The notes below the pieces were generated by a model, which saw only the letters and a program-made list of their open reading frames with translations, made no database searches and was not told the origin of the DNA. DNA of 64,000 nt from Glycine soja. Its lineage: Eukaryota > Streptophyta > Magnoliopsida > Fabales > Fabaceae. The stretch is taken from NCBI RefSeq assembly GCF_004193775.1, contig NC_041002.1:4637261-4701260 (forward strand), written 5' to 3'. Position numbers and translations under genes: made by a program. Of this stretch, positions 1-10,981 are shown piece by piece; positions within the stretch are counted from its first letter, which is position 1, and the number at the start of each line of letters is the position of its first letter.

Positions 1-557
1 CTAAAAATCATCTTAGAATGATACATTCTAAGACGATTCTTGATTAAAAATCGTTCTAGAATAATATTATTATAAGACAGTTCTTAGTTAAATTTTTTTT
101 AAAATATTTTATTTTAAAAAAATAAAAATTATAATGAAATAATAAAAAAGGAAAATTCTAGTTTAAGGATGCATTTCAAACTAGAGTTTCAAATTTTACT
201 AGTGAATAGTTACATAGCCTATTCAATTTTTTGACATAGAAAAATATTATAGGCTATTGAAAAAGCTAGCAAATATATTTAGGAGAAAGAGATATGTAAA
301 AAATCTTTTTTCTAGCAGTGTAATAGAATAGGACATGTGTTTACATATGCTAAATAATTATTACCATACGTCTATAATTAGTTAATTATCCCCAAACCTA
401 TCATCACCGACCTTTCTCAAATATTGATGATAAAGTCGAAGCTTTTATATATATATATATATATATATAAAACAAAAAGCCAAAGTTCTTTTTGGGAGCG
501 TTAGGGTTAGGGTTGTGCCAAAAAGAACGCTGGCGACCGTAGAGAAATGAAAGAAAA

Positions 558-657
558 GTTTTAAAATTTGATATGGATCTCATACTCTTACTCTTTATTC
601 TAAGTTGATTTTAAAATTTGATATGGATGTCATACTTTTACTCTTTATTCTAAGTTG
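558..657. repeat. Two-copy tandem repeat, 50-bp unit
   Basis: A 50-bp unit starting TTTTAAAATTTGATATGGAT is present twice head to tail with only two or three base differences. It has no coding potential, and the near identity suggests a recent local duplication. Confidence 0.85.
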
Positions 658-1724
658 ACTCTTTTGTGTGATTGCTTTATTCTTGAAATATTTATGCAAC
701 CAAAAGGATAATTTGTGGCAAATTTTGATAGAGTAATTAATTTTAAAAAGATTAAATGTCCGTTTTCATATATTATATTTTAATATTTTTTTTCATTATA
801 CATTAAATTTTAAAATTTTCATATTGATTCTTTATAATTTTAAAAATTTTATTTTGATATATTAAGTTTTAAAATTTCATTTCGATCCTTAATTTACGTT
901 AGTTGCTTATCTTTTAACCAAAGAATAACCCGAATTCACTAAAAAAAAATGCTTTAAATCTGGTTTTATTAGCCATGGAAATATGATAGGTATGTCATTG
1001 TAGATTTATAATATATTCCATATTAAGCTAGACCTTATTTAAGTTTATTTATTAAATAAGTTGAGTGAATTTTTTTCAATATATATCTTAGTTGTAAGAG
1101 GTGTACATTGATGAAGAAGAACAAATATGATCTACCTTAAAAAAAACAAATATGGTCTATTTTTTCACTGTCTAGATCCAACATTTAGAGATTTATGAAA
1201 GAAGTTTAACCTTGGTTAGGAGGTACTGTGACGTTAATATAAACAATGTGATTAATCTGAATCATTTGAGGACCTTATTCTAGATCGGTGCCAATTGGTT
1301 TTGACATTATTCTGGATTAAAAGCAAAACTTAGAACCTTATTAGCATTTTGAGTTTTTAGATATCATACCACCTTCACTAATTATATGTATTGGTTTTTC
1401 ATTTTGTTATATTAAAAATATAGTATTATAATTATTTAATTTAATTATTATTTTTTTATGTACTCTTGAGAATAATTACTTCTTACACTATCTTTTTTTA
1501 ACTAATATTTTTATATTGGAGTATAATTTATATTTTGGTAGATATTTTTAAAATTATTTTTATAATTAAATATCATTGATGGAAGTTAAAATAAACTAAT
1601 TTTAAATTTTTTAATATTTCCTATAAATATTAAACTACTTAAATTTAAACTAACTATTAATTGAGTAAAATATATATTTTAGTTTTTGGTTAAAATATTA
1701 TAATTCCTTAATTGAATATTTTTA

Positions 1725-1778
<54 letters not shown>
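1725..1778. repeat. (TA)n microsatellite
   Basis: An uninterrupted run of TA/AT dinucleotides more than 50 bases long is visible directly. It is likely length-polymorphic and of no coding significance. Confidence 0.95.
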
Positions 1779-1780
<2 letters not shown>

Positions 1781-2701
1781 CTTGTATTTTTTTAAAAAAA
1801 ATATTAACCGATGACAATTTTAATTGATTATATAAAAAATATTATTTTATATCTCATAGGAAATAAAAAAATAAAGTTGTTGTTCAAGCTCTTGTGAATT
1901 CATATTGAAAAATGTATTTATTAATTATTTTATATATGTGATGACTGCTATTTATAGGTATATTTTGAGAGGTTAAATCCCTCTTTTTGTTGGAAACTTG
2001 ACATCATTTTGATGTAATTTCTCTTCCTATCTATTTAATAATATTACTTTTGTATTATCATTTCTTGTGCTTAATATTATTGCTTGTGGCTTGATCACCC
2101 ATTTGCATGGTAAGTTTTAGATGTAGCATTGAGAAATGTTATTTTCTAATAGAATTGAAAAATTGTATCTAAATAAAGTCATTATTAGGAATAAGTTGAT
2201 TTTTGTTTAGCATGTTATACATTTTTACTCTTAATGCAATTTAATTATTTGCTCTCTACAAAGGAATTTAGGAGAAAAAAAATAGATAAATTAGACTCTT
2301 TCACTTGAGGGGTCTTGATTAGAGTATATTAGTAGATGCAGGTGTAAATTAAAATAATTATAAATAGAGAAAAATCATTAATATTACATCAAGAGTGACT
2401 TTGGTAGGCTAAGTTTCCGACATTCTCATCTTCTGAATTTACTTCCACAATAATATTGGGTTATCTAATCTTTCTGTTTTAGTTAATTAATTTACCTTTT
2501 AATTTCTTCCCGTTATTTTAATTTGATTCTTTGCCAATTTAATTTACTATTTTTCTAGGACCTTTTTCAAATATTTTTCTTAATTAAATATTCATCTACC
2601 TAAGTACAAACAAAGTCCTTGTGGATTCAACACTCGAATTTTCATTTTAACTTTACTACTTGGGACCAATTGGTACACTTGCCAATAGTTTAACAAGTTT
2701 T

Positions 2702-2719
2702 TAGCACCGTTGTCGGAGA
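2702..2719 (+). other. Degenerate tRNA-Asp primer-binding site
   Basis: The 18 bases align to the Athila-type primer-binding site TGGCGCCGTTGCCGGGGA (complementary to the tRNA-Asp 3' end) with four differences. All four are G to A or C to T. It sits where the 5' LTR should end and is followed by the gag leader. Confidence 0.7.
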
Positions 2720-3179
2720 CTTTGTTCATTGTACTTGGTATTTTGGATATTCTAATTTTAAAGCAATTTATTTTTAATTCTTTTTAATTTCTTTTTAATT
2801 TTTTGAAAAAATAAAATAAAAATAAAAATTCTCAAATTTTCTTTTTTTACTCTTTAATTTTTAGTTTCTGTTTTAATTCTTTTGCTTTGATAACTTGCAT
2901 GGTAGTGTTTTTCTTTGCTTGTGTGCGAGGAAACAATCTTGTTCCATTGAATCTAGAGATTGAAGTAACTTGTAGAAGAAACAACACTGTAAGAAGAAAA
3001 AGAGAACAACAAGGGAATAAAAAACTATCATCCTCAATATCCTTTTCTTCTTTCCCACATCCCAACTTTGAAGAACACATCATGGCAGAAGGCCGACCAT
3101 AGAGGATCACTCTAGAGGACTACTCTAATTCCTCTACACCTTATTACTTCACAAGCATCGCCCCGCCTAAAGTTTAAGT

Positions 3180-4560
3180 TGCCAACATCACTTATCCACA
3201 TTCTTTCATCCAACTGATTCAAGGCTATCTCTTTCATGGGCTACCCAATGAAGATCCATACGCCCACCTTGCTACATACATAGAGATCTACAACATAGTG
3301 AAGATATCAAGAGTTCTGAAAGATGTCATCCGCCTCAAGCCTCAACCTGTTTTCTTTCTCCTTGGCCGGTGAAGCAAAAAGATGACTGCACTCGTTCAAA
3401 GGAAATAACTTATGGACATAGGAAGAGGTGGTGGAGAAGTTTTTGAAGAAATATTTTGCAGAGTCCAAAACCGCTGAGGGAAAGGTGGAGATCTCTTCAT
3501 TCCACCAATTCCATGATGAATCATTAAGTGAAGCTTTAGACCGTTTCCATGGTTTACTCTGAAAGATTCCCACCCATGGGTTCAGCGAGCCTGTTCAACT
3601 GAATATATTCATTGAAAACACCTGATGAAGCTATGAAGTTGATTGAAAATATGGCAAGTAGTGACCATGCCATCATTCGTGATCGAGCCTACACACCTAC
3701 AAAGAAGAGTCTTCTTGAGCTCACATCTTAAGATGCATTACTAGCTTAGAACAAGCTCTTAGCCAAGCAAATAGAAACCCTCACAAGACATTGAACAAGC
3801 TTCCTCAACAATTGCATGTAGTGCAACCTACTCATTCTTCAGCTATGCAAATTGGGGGATGCAATATTTATGGTGGGGCCCATGAGTCAAGCATGTGCAT
3901 GGCTTACGATAATGCATCTAAAGAGGTCAACTATATGACCAATCCAAACCATCAAGGGTTCTATCAAGGAGGACCTCCAGGATACCATCTAGGGGGAAAT
4001 TTTTCTCAAAATCAAGGCCAAAGTTGAAGATCCCATAGTGGGAATAACTTCAACAAAGATCAAGGCGGTCCATCCATCTGGCCTCCCAATCAAGGGCCTA
4101 ATCTTTATGAGAGGACCACTAAGTTAGAAGAGACTCTGACTCAATTTATGTAGGTTTCTCTGTCAAATCACAAGAGCACCGAGTCAGTAATCAAGAATCT
4201 GGAGGTACAAGTGAGCCAATTAGCTAAGCAATTGGCTAAAAAGTCCACGAGCAATTTTGTCACGAACACGGGGAATAATCCCAAGGAGGAGTGCAAGACA
4301 ATTTTCACTAGGAGTAAGAGGAGGGAGAGTGCTGAGAAGAGAGCTGAGGGAGTATTGAAGGATGTGAGTAATGAGGAAGGAGAGGATAAAAAGAGAGAAG
4401 ATGGTGAAAAAGAAAAAAGTGAGAGTAAGGAAAGTGGTGATGAGGTCTTGACCACTAAGACCAAAAGTCAGTTAGTTTGGGAGGCTAGAAAGGAGATACC
4501 CTCAGTCCTAGTGAAGGAAATCCCATATCCTTTGGTGCCATCAAAGAAGGACAATGAGTG
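3180..4560 (+). pseudogene. Broken gypsy gag gene
   Basis: Pieces in several frames match a plant gypsy gag: an N-terminal block around 3220-3330 (FHGLPNEDPYAHLATYIEI), a middle block near 3440-3560, a glycine-rich block at 3791-4027 (QGFYQGGPPGYHLGG), and a Lys/Glu-rich tail at 4211-4561. The CGGAHES-type knuckle region of the family is mutated here (YGGAHES). At least one in-frame stop at about 4150 separates blocks that are otherwise in one frame. The protein would package element RNA; this copy cannot encode it whole. Confidence 0.8.
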
Positions 4561-4779
4561 ATATTTTGCTCGTTTTCTTGACATCTTCAAGAAGCTGGAG
4601 ATCACCATTCCCTTTGGAGAGACCCTATAGGATATGCCTTTGTATACCAAATTTCTAAAGGACTTCCTCACAAAGAAAGGGAAATATATAAACAATGAGA
4701 GTATCATGGTGGAAGGAAATTACAGTGCTGTGATTTAGACGAATTCACCACAGAAATTCAAGACCCAAGAAGTATAACC

Positions 4780-5340
4780 ATTCCATGCTCTATTGGGGGA
4801 TGTGTCAGTAGGTAAAGCTCTCATTGATCTGGGAGAAAGTATATATTTGATGCCCCTCTCTATGTGCCAGATAATCGAAAATCTCAAACTTGCTCTTACT
4901 AGAATGACTCTTCAATTAGCAGACCACTCCATTATCAAACCATATGGTGTAGTTGAAGATGTTCTGGTTAAAAGTTCACCAATTCAATTTTCCAGTGGAC
5001 TTTGTGATAATGAACATAAAAGATGATTATGATATTCCCTTGATATTGGGCAGACCATTCATGCTTACTACAAAATGTGTTGTGGACATGGGAAATGATA
5101 ACTTGGAGATGAGTGTGGAGAACTAAAAAGTCACCTTCAACTTGTTTGAGGCGATAAAGCATCCTAACACTTGCTTCAAGGTGGAGGCAATTAAGCAAGA
5201 AACTGACCTTGTTGAGCGACACCTAAAGAATGTGCTTCCAAAAGAAGATGAAGCCAAGCTAGTTGTGAATCCAGTAGACCCTTCCATTGTCTTCACAGGG
5301 TCAAGGCCCAAACTACTCCAGACGCTCCACCTCCGATGAT
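4780..5340 (+). pseudogene. Gypsy retropepsin remnant
   Basis: The frame at 4793-5026 reads a retroviral-type aspartic protease: ALIDLGESIYLMPLSMC, then MTLQLADHSI and PYGVVEDVLVK. The active-site segment is DLGES, where the family normally has DLGAS or DSGAS. After a frameshift the frame continues with the second protease hallmark (LILGRPFM, near 5038-5062), then a linker to about 5340. The catalytic Asp is kept but the reading frame is not. The protease would cleave the Gag-Pol polyprotein. Confidence 0.8.
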
Positions 5341-5715
5341 TCTTCCTCCAGCCACTTCTTCTACAAACGACAAGCCTTCTCCCTCTTCTTCTTAGTCGAA
5401 GCAGCTTTTCCCCATGCTACAAAGCCTCCACCATGGATAGTACCTTTTGATGCAGAGCCTTTAGTAGCTATCTCTCTAGCAGCCAATGATGACACCAGAG
5501 GCATTCCTATCTTAGGTTGTCTGGCTAGGAGTTCAACTTCTTTTTGTAGGGGGGTGATACCTCTGGTATTGGTAATGATGATGCCCCAGAGACTGAAGTT
5601 GATGCTAATTACGTTGCGGACATCACTGCTGCACAAGGAGCTTGGGATCCAGGACCGCCACAAGATTGAGGCCCATTTTTATCATGACTTTTCTTTATTT
5701 TTCATCATTATGTAA
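5290..5715 (+). other. Retrotransposon-derived tail, no polymerase domain
   Basis: One frame is open from 5287 to 5715, but the more element-like wording switches between frames (Pro/Ser-rich APPPMILPPATSS, later DDAPETEVDANYVADIT ending in a stop near 5669). No reverse transcriptase motif is present. It is probably a diverged or rearranged linker of the gypsy element and not a host gene. Confidence 0.4.
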
Positions 5716-6159
5716 CACATATCAGTTAGTGACATGGCATACGAATATGAGTTTTATTGATATATTTTTTTAAAAAGGTTGATTTATAATATGAGAAATT
5801 AACTATATATATTGATAGTGTAAAATAATTTTACACTATAATTTAATTATAAATAATTATGTATGATAAATTTATTAACTTTTATACCAACTATTTTAAA
5901 AGTTATATTAATAATGATTTTTATTTAATAATAATATAAAACTACTTCATACTATCAAATATCAATGGGCAGCCATTAAACTTTTACAACATATTCTCAA
6001 AAGATATAAAAAAATACTAAATGAATAATTAATTATAGATAAAACAATAAATCATTAACGTGTCATAAAAGTATGCAGTATTATATTTTTTAAATTTATA
6101 ATAAATATTTTTTATGTAATAAAGTATTTGTTACCTTGTATATTACATCAAAGTTGAAG

Positions 6160-6232
<73 letters not shown>

Positions 6233-6900
6233 TCTTTAAAGTTGAAATATGATATTTTTATGTTTAAAATTCAAAATCATAAATATAATAAGTAAATACA
6301 TAATAATCAATTAATAAATTTAAATACCATTAAAATTTATTGTCCTTATCCTAAAACCTACTAACAATAATAAATGCACATTTAAAACCCACATAAAATA
6401 AACGCACGTTTAAAATCCATTTCTATTAAATGTTTCATTAATAAATAAAAAATTAAATACTTAATTTTTTTCCTCTAAAATACTCTTATTTTGAATGAAC
6501 GAAAGAAATTGCGTCAAACCTTTCTTACTTTTTATTACTAAATGATTAAATACTATTGATACCTAAATTTATCTCAATTCACCGAATTGTTAATCCTAAA
6601 ACTTTTTTTTATATTTATAACTTACTGGTATATGTTTGAAGTTTGTTTATCTTTTAAGATACATTACCATCTTTGAATACAAAATATATACCGTATTATT
6701 TTCAAATACCAAATCATATATTAAGCTCACACAATAAATAATATAATCAAACTTTTATTGTTTCCTTAAAAATTAACTTATTGAATGTATTATATATCTA
6801 ACTTCACGATGACGTGTACATAATTTATCAATTAAATAAACATTTATTGTGCACTAAAATACTAATTATTATTAAATACTAAAAATAAACATATACATAG
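5716..6900. other. AT-rich intergenic DNA
   Basis: No coding region is supported between the retroelement remnant and the kinase promoter. The stretch is very AT-rich and holds the (AAT)n microsatellite listed separately. Confidence 0.6.
6163..6232. repeat. (AAT)n microsatellite
   Basis: About 22 uninterrupted ATA/AAT trinucleotide units are visible. This is a typical legume AAT/TTA simple-sequence repeat and probably a good polymorphic marker. Confidence 0.95.
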
Positions 6901-6929
6901 CAACAGTTACACACATGCCAAATGCTACC

Positions 6930-7075
6930 GCTGAAGCAGTGAAGCTGACGCGAGGTTCGGCTTAGCTTTTGCTACTAAGCCCGCCAAGGGCAGCCACGTC
7001 AGCATCACGGTGGGTCCCACTATTTCGGGCAGCCCAAACTCCTTCCCGTCTTCTTCGGGCAGCTAGTCTTCGATG
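6930..7075 (+). promoter_or_regulatory. GC-richer promoter block upstream of the PBL34-type kinase
   Basis: A short island of balanced base composition stands out from very AT-rich surroundings about 0.6-0.75 kb before the kinase start codon. It contains the perfect palindrome GTGGGTCCCAC (7010-7020), which fits the TCP transcription-factor consensus, an ACGT-core element in CCACGTCAGC (about 6994-7003, bZIP type), and two copies of TTCGGGCAGC. Function is inferred from motif identity only. Confidence 0.45.
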
Positions 7076-7682
7076 ACAAAAATCTCACTTTTAATTAATA
7101 ATAAAATTTAAAAATTTAATTTAATTAAGAATATACCGAAATCCCACTCTCATGTCTCATCATCCAACAATAATAGCAGCAACCAACGAACGAGAGTGAG
7201 TATCCTAATTCGTAACTGCTGCAATGCAAGCGTAGTAATAATAATAATAATATTATATAAATTAAAAAACCCATATTAAATTAAATATTTAGAATAGTAT
7301 TTTTGTTTTAGCAGTGTTGTTGGTGCAGAAGAGGAGGACCCCATATCTGTAACTTTGAGAGCGGAGATTACTGAGTTCAGCTCAGGTGCTGTTCTCTCTG
7401 TTCTTTCTGCCCCCTACTCTACTCACTTTCCATTTTCCAATTCCCAATCCATATACCCTCCAAGGTTTTTTTTTTTTTTTTTTTACTTAATGTGATCTGT
7501 TACTTTTGCCCTTTTCAGTTTCAATTTCTGGGGTTTGTGGGTTACCCGGTTTTATGGGTTGTTGGCGTGTAAAGTTGTGATTTTTAGGTTATATTTGGGA
7601 ATTTGCTATCTGGGGTTGTGGTTTTTGGAATTGATGGTATCTGGGTTTCTAGGGATTGATTGATTGGTAGAGATAGAGATAG

Positions 7683-10600
7683 ATGGGGTTGGGTGGTGAG
7701 AATGGCAAGGTGGTGGAGTCTTGGGATGTGTGTAAATCAAAAGGTGGGAGGAAGAAGAAGAAGAAAGGGGATGCAGAAGAAGTGGAAGAAGGGGCTGAGG
7801 CTGAGGCTGGGTGTTGGGTTAGGTTGAGGTTTATTGGGAGCTGCATTTCTTCAAGATCCAAGGTTGATACCTCAGTCAGTGCCAGTGGCATCAGTACTCA
7901 TTATGGTAAATTCATCACTATTTCCTTGCAAGACTTATTGTTGTTCATGTGATGATGTGCTTGCTTGCTTGGAGTTGGATGTTCCATCTTTGGTAAATGT
8001 GTTTGTGCATAAAATGTTCCTTTTTTGTTTTTAGTAGTTTGTTTGTCTTAGCTTTTGAGAATTCCTCCCTTGAGCACCTATTGATTTGGTTGAAAGTTAC
8101 TGTGCTAAGCAATGTGAAATGTATACACAACTGATAATGCCAAAAGAACAAGGGTGTCTGATTACGAGTGCTGTAGGTGGTGTTTGCAGGGCTGCAGCAA
8201 AACTATGTTGAAATATAATTTTGAGTTTTTTTTTTCTATTCTTGTTTATTCAGAACTGGAGTGAGTTACTTAGTTAATCCCAAAATATATGCCAATTCAT
8301 ATTAAGCTTCATCACTAGAATGTTTCCTTTACCTCCCTATGGTCTTCCATGTTTATAGAGTGAGAAACCCGTGAAAATTTAGATTTTAAATTGGGTAGAA
8401 AAGTAAGGAAATACACAAAACTTGAGACTTTAGTTAACCTAATTATTATCAGATATGGGTGGGAGTAAATATTAGAAAGGAAGCTTATCTCAGTTACTGT
8501 TTGGACATAACTTAATTTCAAACACATGCTAAAAAGGAAAATTACTTGAGGTGATGCTTATTTCCTTATCTATTCTAAAACCCATAATGCATGATGCTAT
8601 TTTTACTGCTTATCCTAATACTTTTTATTTTCTCTCTCTTGGTGGCTTCCCATTAGCTGAAAGTAAATCAACTAATGATACTAGTAGAGACCAACCAACA
8701 GCTCCAGCAGTCTCTTCTACAACCACTAGTAATGCAGAAAGCAATTCGTCCACTTCCAAGCTTGAAGAAGAGCTTAAAATTGCTTCCAGGCTGCGAAAGT
8801 TCTCTTTCAATGATCTCAAGTCAGCAACAAGAAATTTTCGGCCTGAGAGTTTTCTTGGTGAAGGTGGGTTTGGTTGTGTTTTCAAGGGGTGGATTGAAGA
8901 AAATGGAACTGCTCCAGTGAAACCTGGCACAGGGCTTACGGTTGCTGTAAAAACCCTAAACCATGATGGGCTCCAGGGTCATAAAGAATGGCTGGTTTGT
9001 ATATTTTCAAAAGTCCTTCTTTTCTTCTATTATTAACTACTGAATTCTATATTTTTAATGATCTTTCATGTTTGGATCATGTGACAGGCTGAAGTGAATT
9101 TTCTCGGTGATCTAGTTCATCCAAACCTTGTTAAACTTGTAGGTTACTGCATTGAAGATGATCAAAGGTTGCTAGTGTATGAATTCATGCCTCGGGGTAG
9201 CCTGGAAAACCACTTATTTAGGAGTAAGTTACTATTTTATATCTAATTAGTTTCGACATTTTCTTTTTCAAGAATAATAGTTGGACCACTGCTGCACCTT
9301 GAAATTTTAATAACATCAAATGAAGATCCTTTCTCTTGTGAAGCATGGTTCCTTCATGTATCAGATTAATTTTTTTGGCAGTTTGCATGGAAAAACATTT
9401 TTTCAACATGTGAGGGAAGTGAGATGATATGATACAGTGCTATACTACTATTATAGTTTCCATTGATAACCTTTTTCTTTGAGTATCTCACTTGTGTAAT
9501 GGTGCATTTCGTAGCTTTCTCTATCATTGGTAGAACAAGAACTCAAAACTATTGCTGTATATTTTTATGTTTGGATTTTGTCCTTTTTTATTTATGTTCT
9601 CATGTGGAAATTAATGTAGGATCCATGCCTCTTCCATGGTCCATTAGAATGAAAATTGCACTAGGAGCTGCTAAGGGTCTTGCTTTTCTTCATGAAGAAG
9701 CTGAACGACCAGTAATATATAGGGATTTTAAAACTTCAAACATATTACTAGATGCAGTAAGTGCCCGAAACTACAATAAGATTGCATATTTCCTCCTTTT
9801 TGTTAGTCTAATATTGCCCCAATTCAGGACTACAATGCCAAGCTCTCAGACTTTGGTCTTGCCAAAGATGGTCCAGAAGGTGATAAAACCCATGTGTCTA
9901 CTCGGGTGATGGGAACCTATGGTTACGCAGCACCAGAATATGTCATGACAGGTAAGTTTAGTTTGATATAGCCAGTTCAAATCTGCATGTTTTAGTTGTT
10001 TTTTATTCGGAAAGTCACAAATGCATATGCTTTATTGTTATTTCTATCTGTCTTTATTTTGTTGGGCATTTTTCATCTCTGAATTCATTGGTTTTGTTAT
10101 TGATGATCACTACTCTAAAAAAATTTGGAACATAATTCCTTGTGGGACTGTTTTTAATGTTTGGTACATATGAAGCTCTTGATCTCTGATGTTATTTGTT
10201 TTCCACTCAAGACAGATTTATGATTAAGATCATAATTTACTTTCCATCTATAATTTCCCTGTCTGTGATCAATTGTATTGATGGTTTGGTATTTTCGGTT
10301 GTTGTGTTCTCATAATGTTTATGACTTACAAAAATGGGAGTTTTATTATATTGTGTTGATAATTTTCAGTTATGTTTGTTCTAAACTCTTTTTAAATGCA
10401 GTCCAACACCTGTAAATATCTAATTGCTTCCATTCTAATCAGATTTACTCATGTGGTTTGCAGGTCATCTTACATCAAAAAGTGATGTGTACAGTTTTGG
10501 AGTGGTACTACTTGAGATGTTGACCGGCAGAAGATCCATGGACAAACACCGACCCAATGGTGAGCATAACCTTGTGGAATGGGCTCGACCACATCTAGGA

Positions 10601-10981
10601 GAGAGGAGAAGGTTCTACAGGTTGATAGACCCTCGCTTGGAAGGTCATTTTTCGGTAAAAGGAGCTCAGAAAGCTGCCCAGCTGGCTGCTCACTGCCTTA
10701 GTAGAGATCCAAAATCCAGACCCCTAATGAGTGAAGTTGTAGAAGCTTTAAAGCCTTTGCCAAGCCTCAAGGACATGGCAAGCTCTTCATATTATTTCCA
10801 GGCAATGCAAGCTGACCGATTTGGAGCGAGCCCGAACACAAGAAACGGGCGAATGCAAGGTGCATTGCTCACCCGTAATGGACAGCAGCAAAGGAGCCTT
10901 TCAATACCAAATGGTACTTATGCATCTCCATATCACCATCAGTTTCCCCAACCATCACCAAAGCCCAATGGCAAAGCCTAG
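7683..10981 (+). CDS. PBL34: PBL34-type receptor-like cytoplasmic kinase (RLCK-VII)
   Basis: Six exons with GT/AG borders: 7683-7905, 8657-8994, 9088-9223, 9620-9756, 9828-9951, 10464-10981, together 491 residues. The N-terminus starts MGLG, so Gly2 can be myristoylated for plasma-membrane attachment, followed by a Lys/Glu-rich segment and CISSRSKVD. The kinase domain has the glycine loop GEGGFG (142-147), Lys173 in VAVK, catalytic Asp268 in YRDFK, Asp286 in DFG and AAPE at 312-315; the activation-loop segment [10 protein letters not shown] is intact. The YRDFK form marks it as an RLCK-VII (PBS1-like) kinase. The closest family recalled is Arabidopsis PBL34/35/36, which relay signals from lectin receptor kinases such as LORE. 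The tail after the kinase domain is Gln/Asn/Pro-rich. All phases agree and no defects are seen. The start is chosen because it is the first ATG giving this N-terminus. Confidence 0.93.

Larger units (their letters stand above)
1..1900. other. AT-rich intergenic DNA with small repeats
   Basis: No gene is supported here. At positions 11-33 there is a perfect short hairpin (10-base arms TCTTAGAATG / CATTCTAAGA with a 3-base loop) inside a run of related AAGACGATT-type words, probably the cut end of a transposon lying mostly outside the window. A (TA)n run lies at about 442-468 and a longer one at about 1725-1778. The stretch 780-900 is rich in TTTTAAAATTT-like words, as in decayed MITEs. Confidence 0.5.
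1900..5715 (+). mobile_element. Truncated Ty3/gypsy (Athila-like) retrotransposon
   Basis: This is a decayed LTR retrotransposon in forward orientation. The left part to about 2700 resembles the end of a legume gypsy 5' LTR; its outer boundary is not resolved and no TG end was fixed. A degenerate tRNA-Asp primer-binding site follows, then gag (about 3180-4560) and a retropepsin (about 4790-5060). Reverse transcriptase, RNase H, integrase and a 3' LTR are not found before sequence identity ends near 5.7 kb, so the element is 3'-truncated. Many stops and frameshifts break gag. It is assigned to the Athila/Tat branch from the tRNA-Asp site and the gag and protease wording, which I know from soybean elements. 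Confidence 0.8.

Noticed and set aside
7834..8151. Small frames in the first intron of the PBL34-type kinase
   Set aside because: They lie in or across the exon 1 / intron 1 border and have no independent support.
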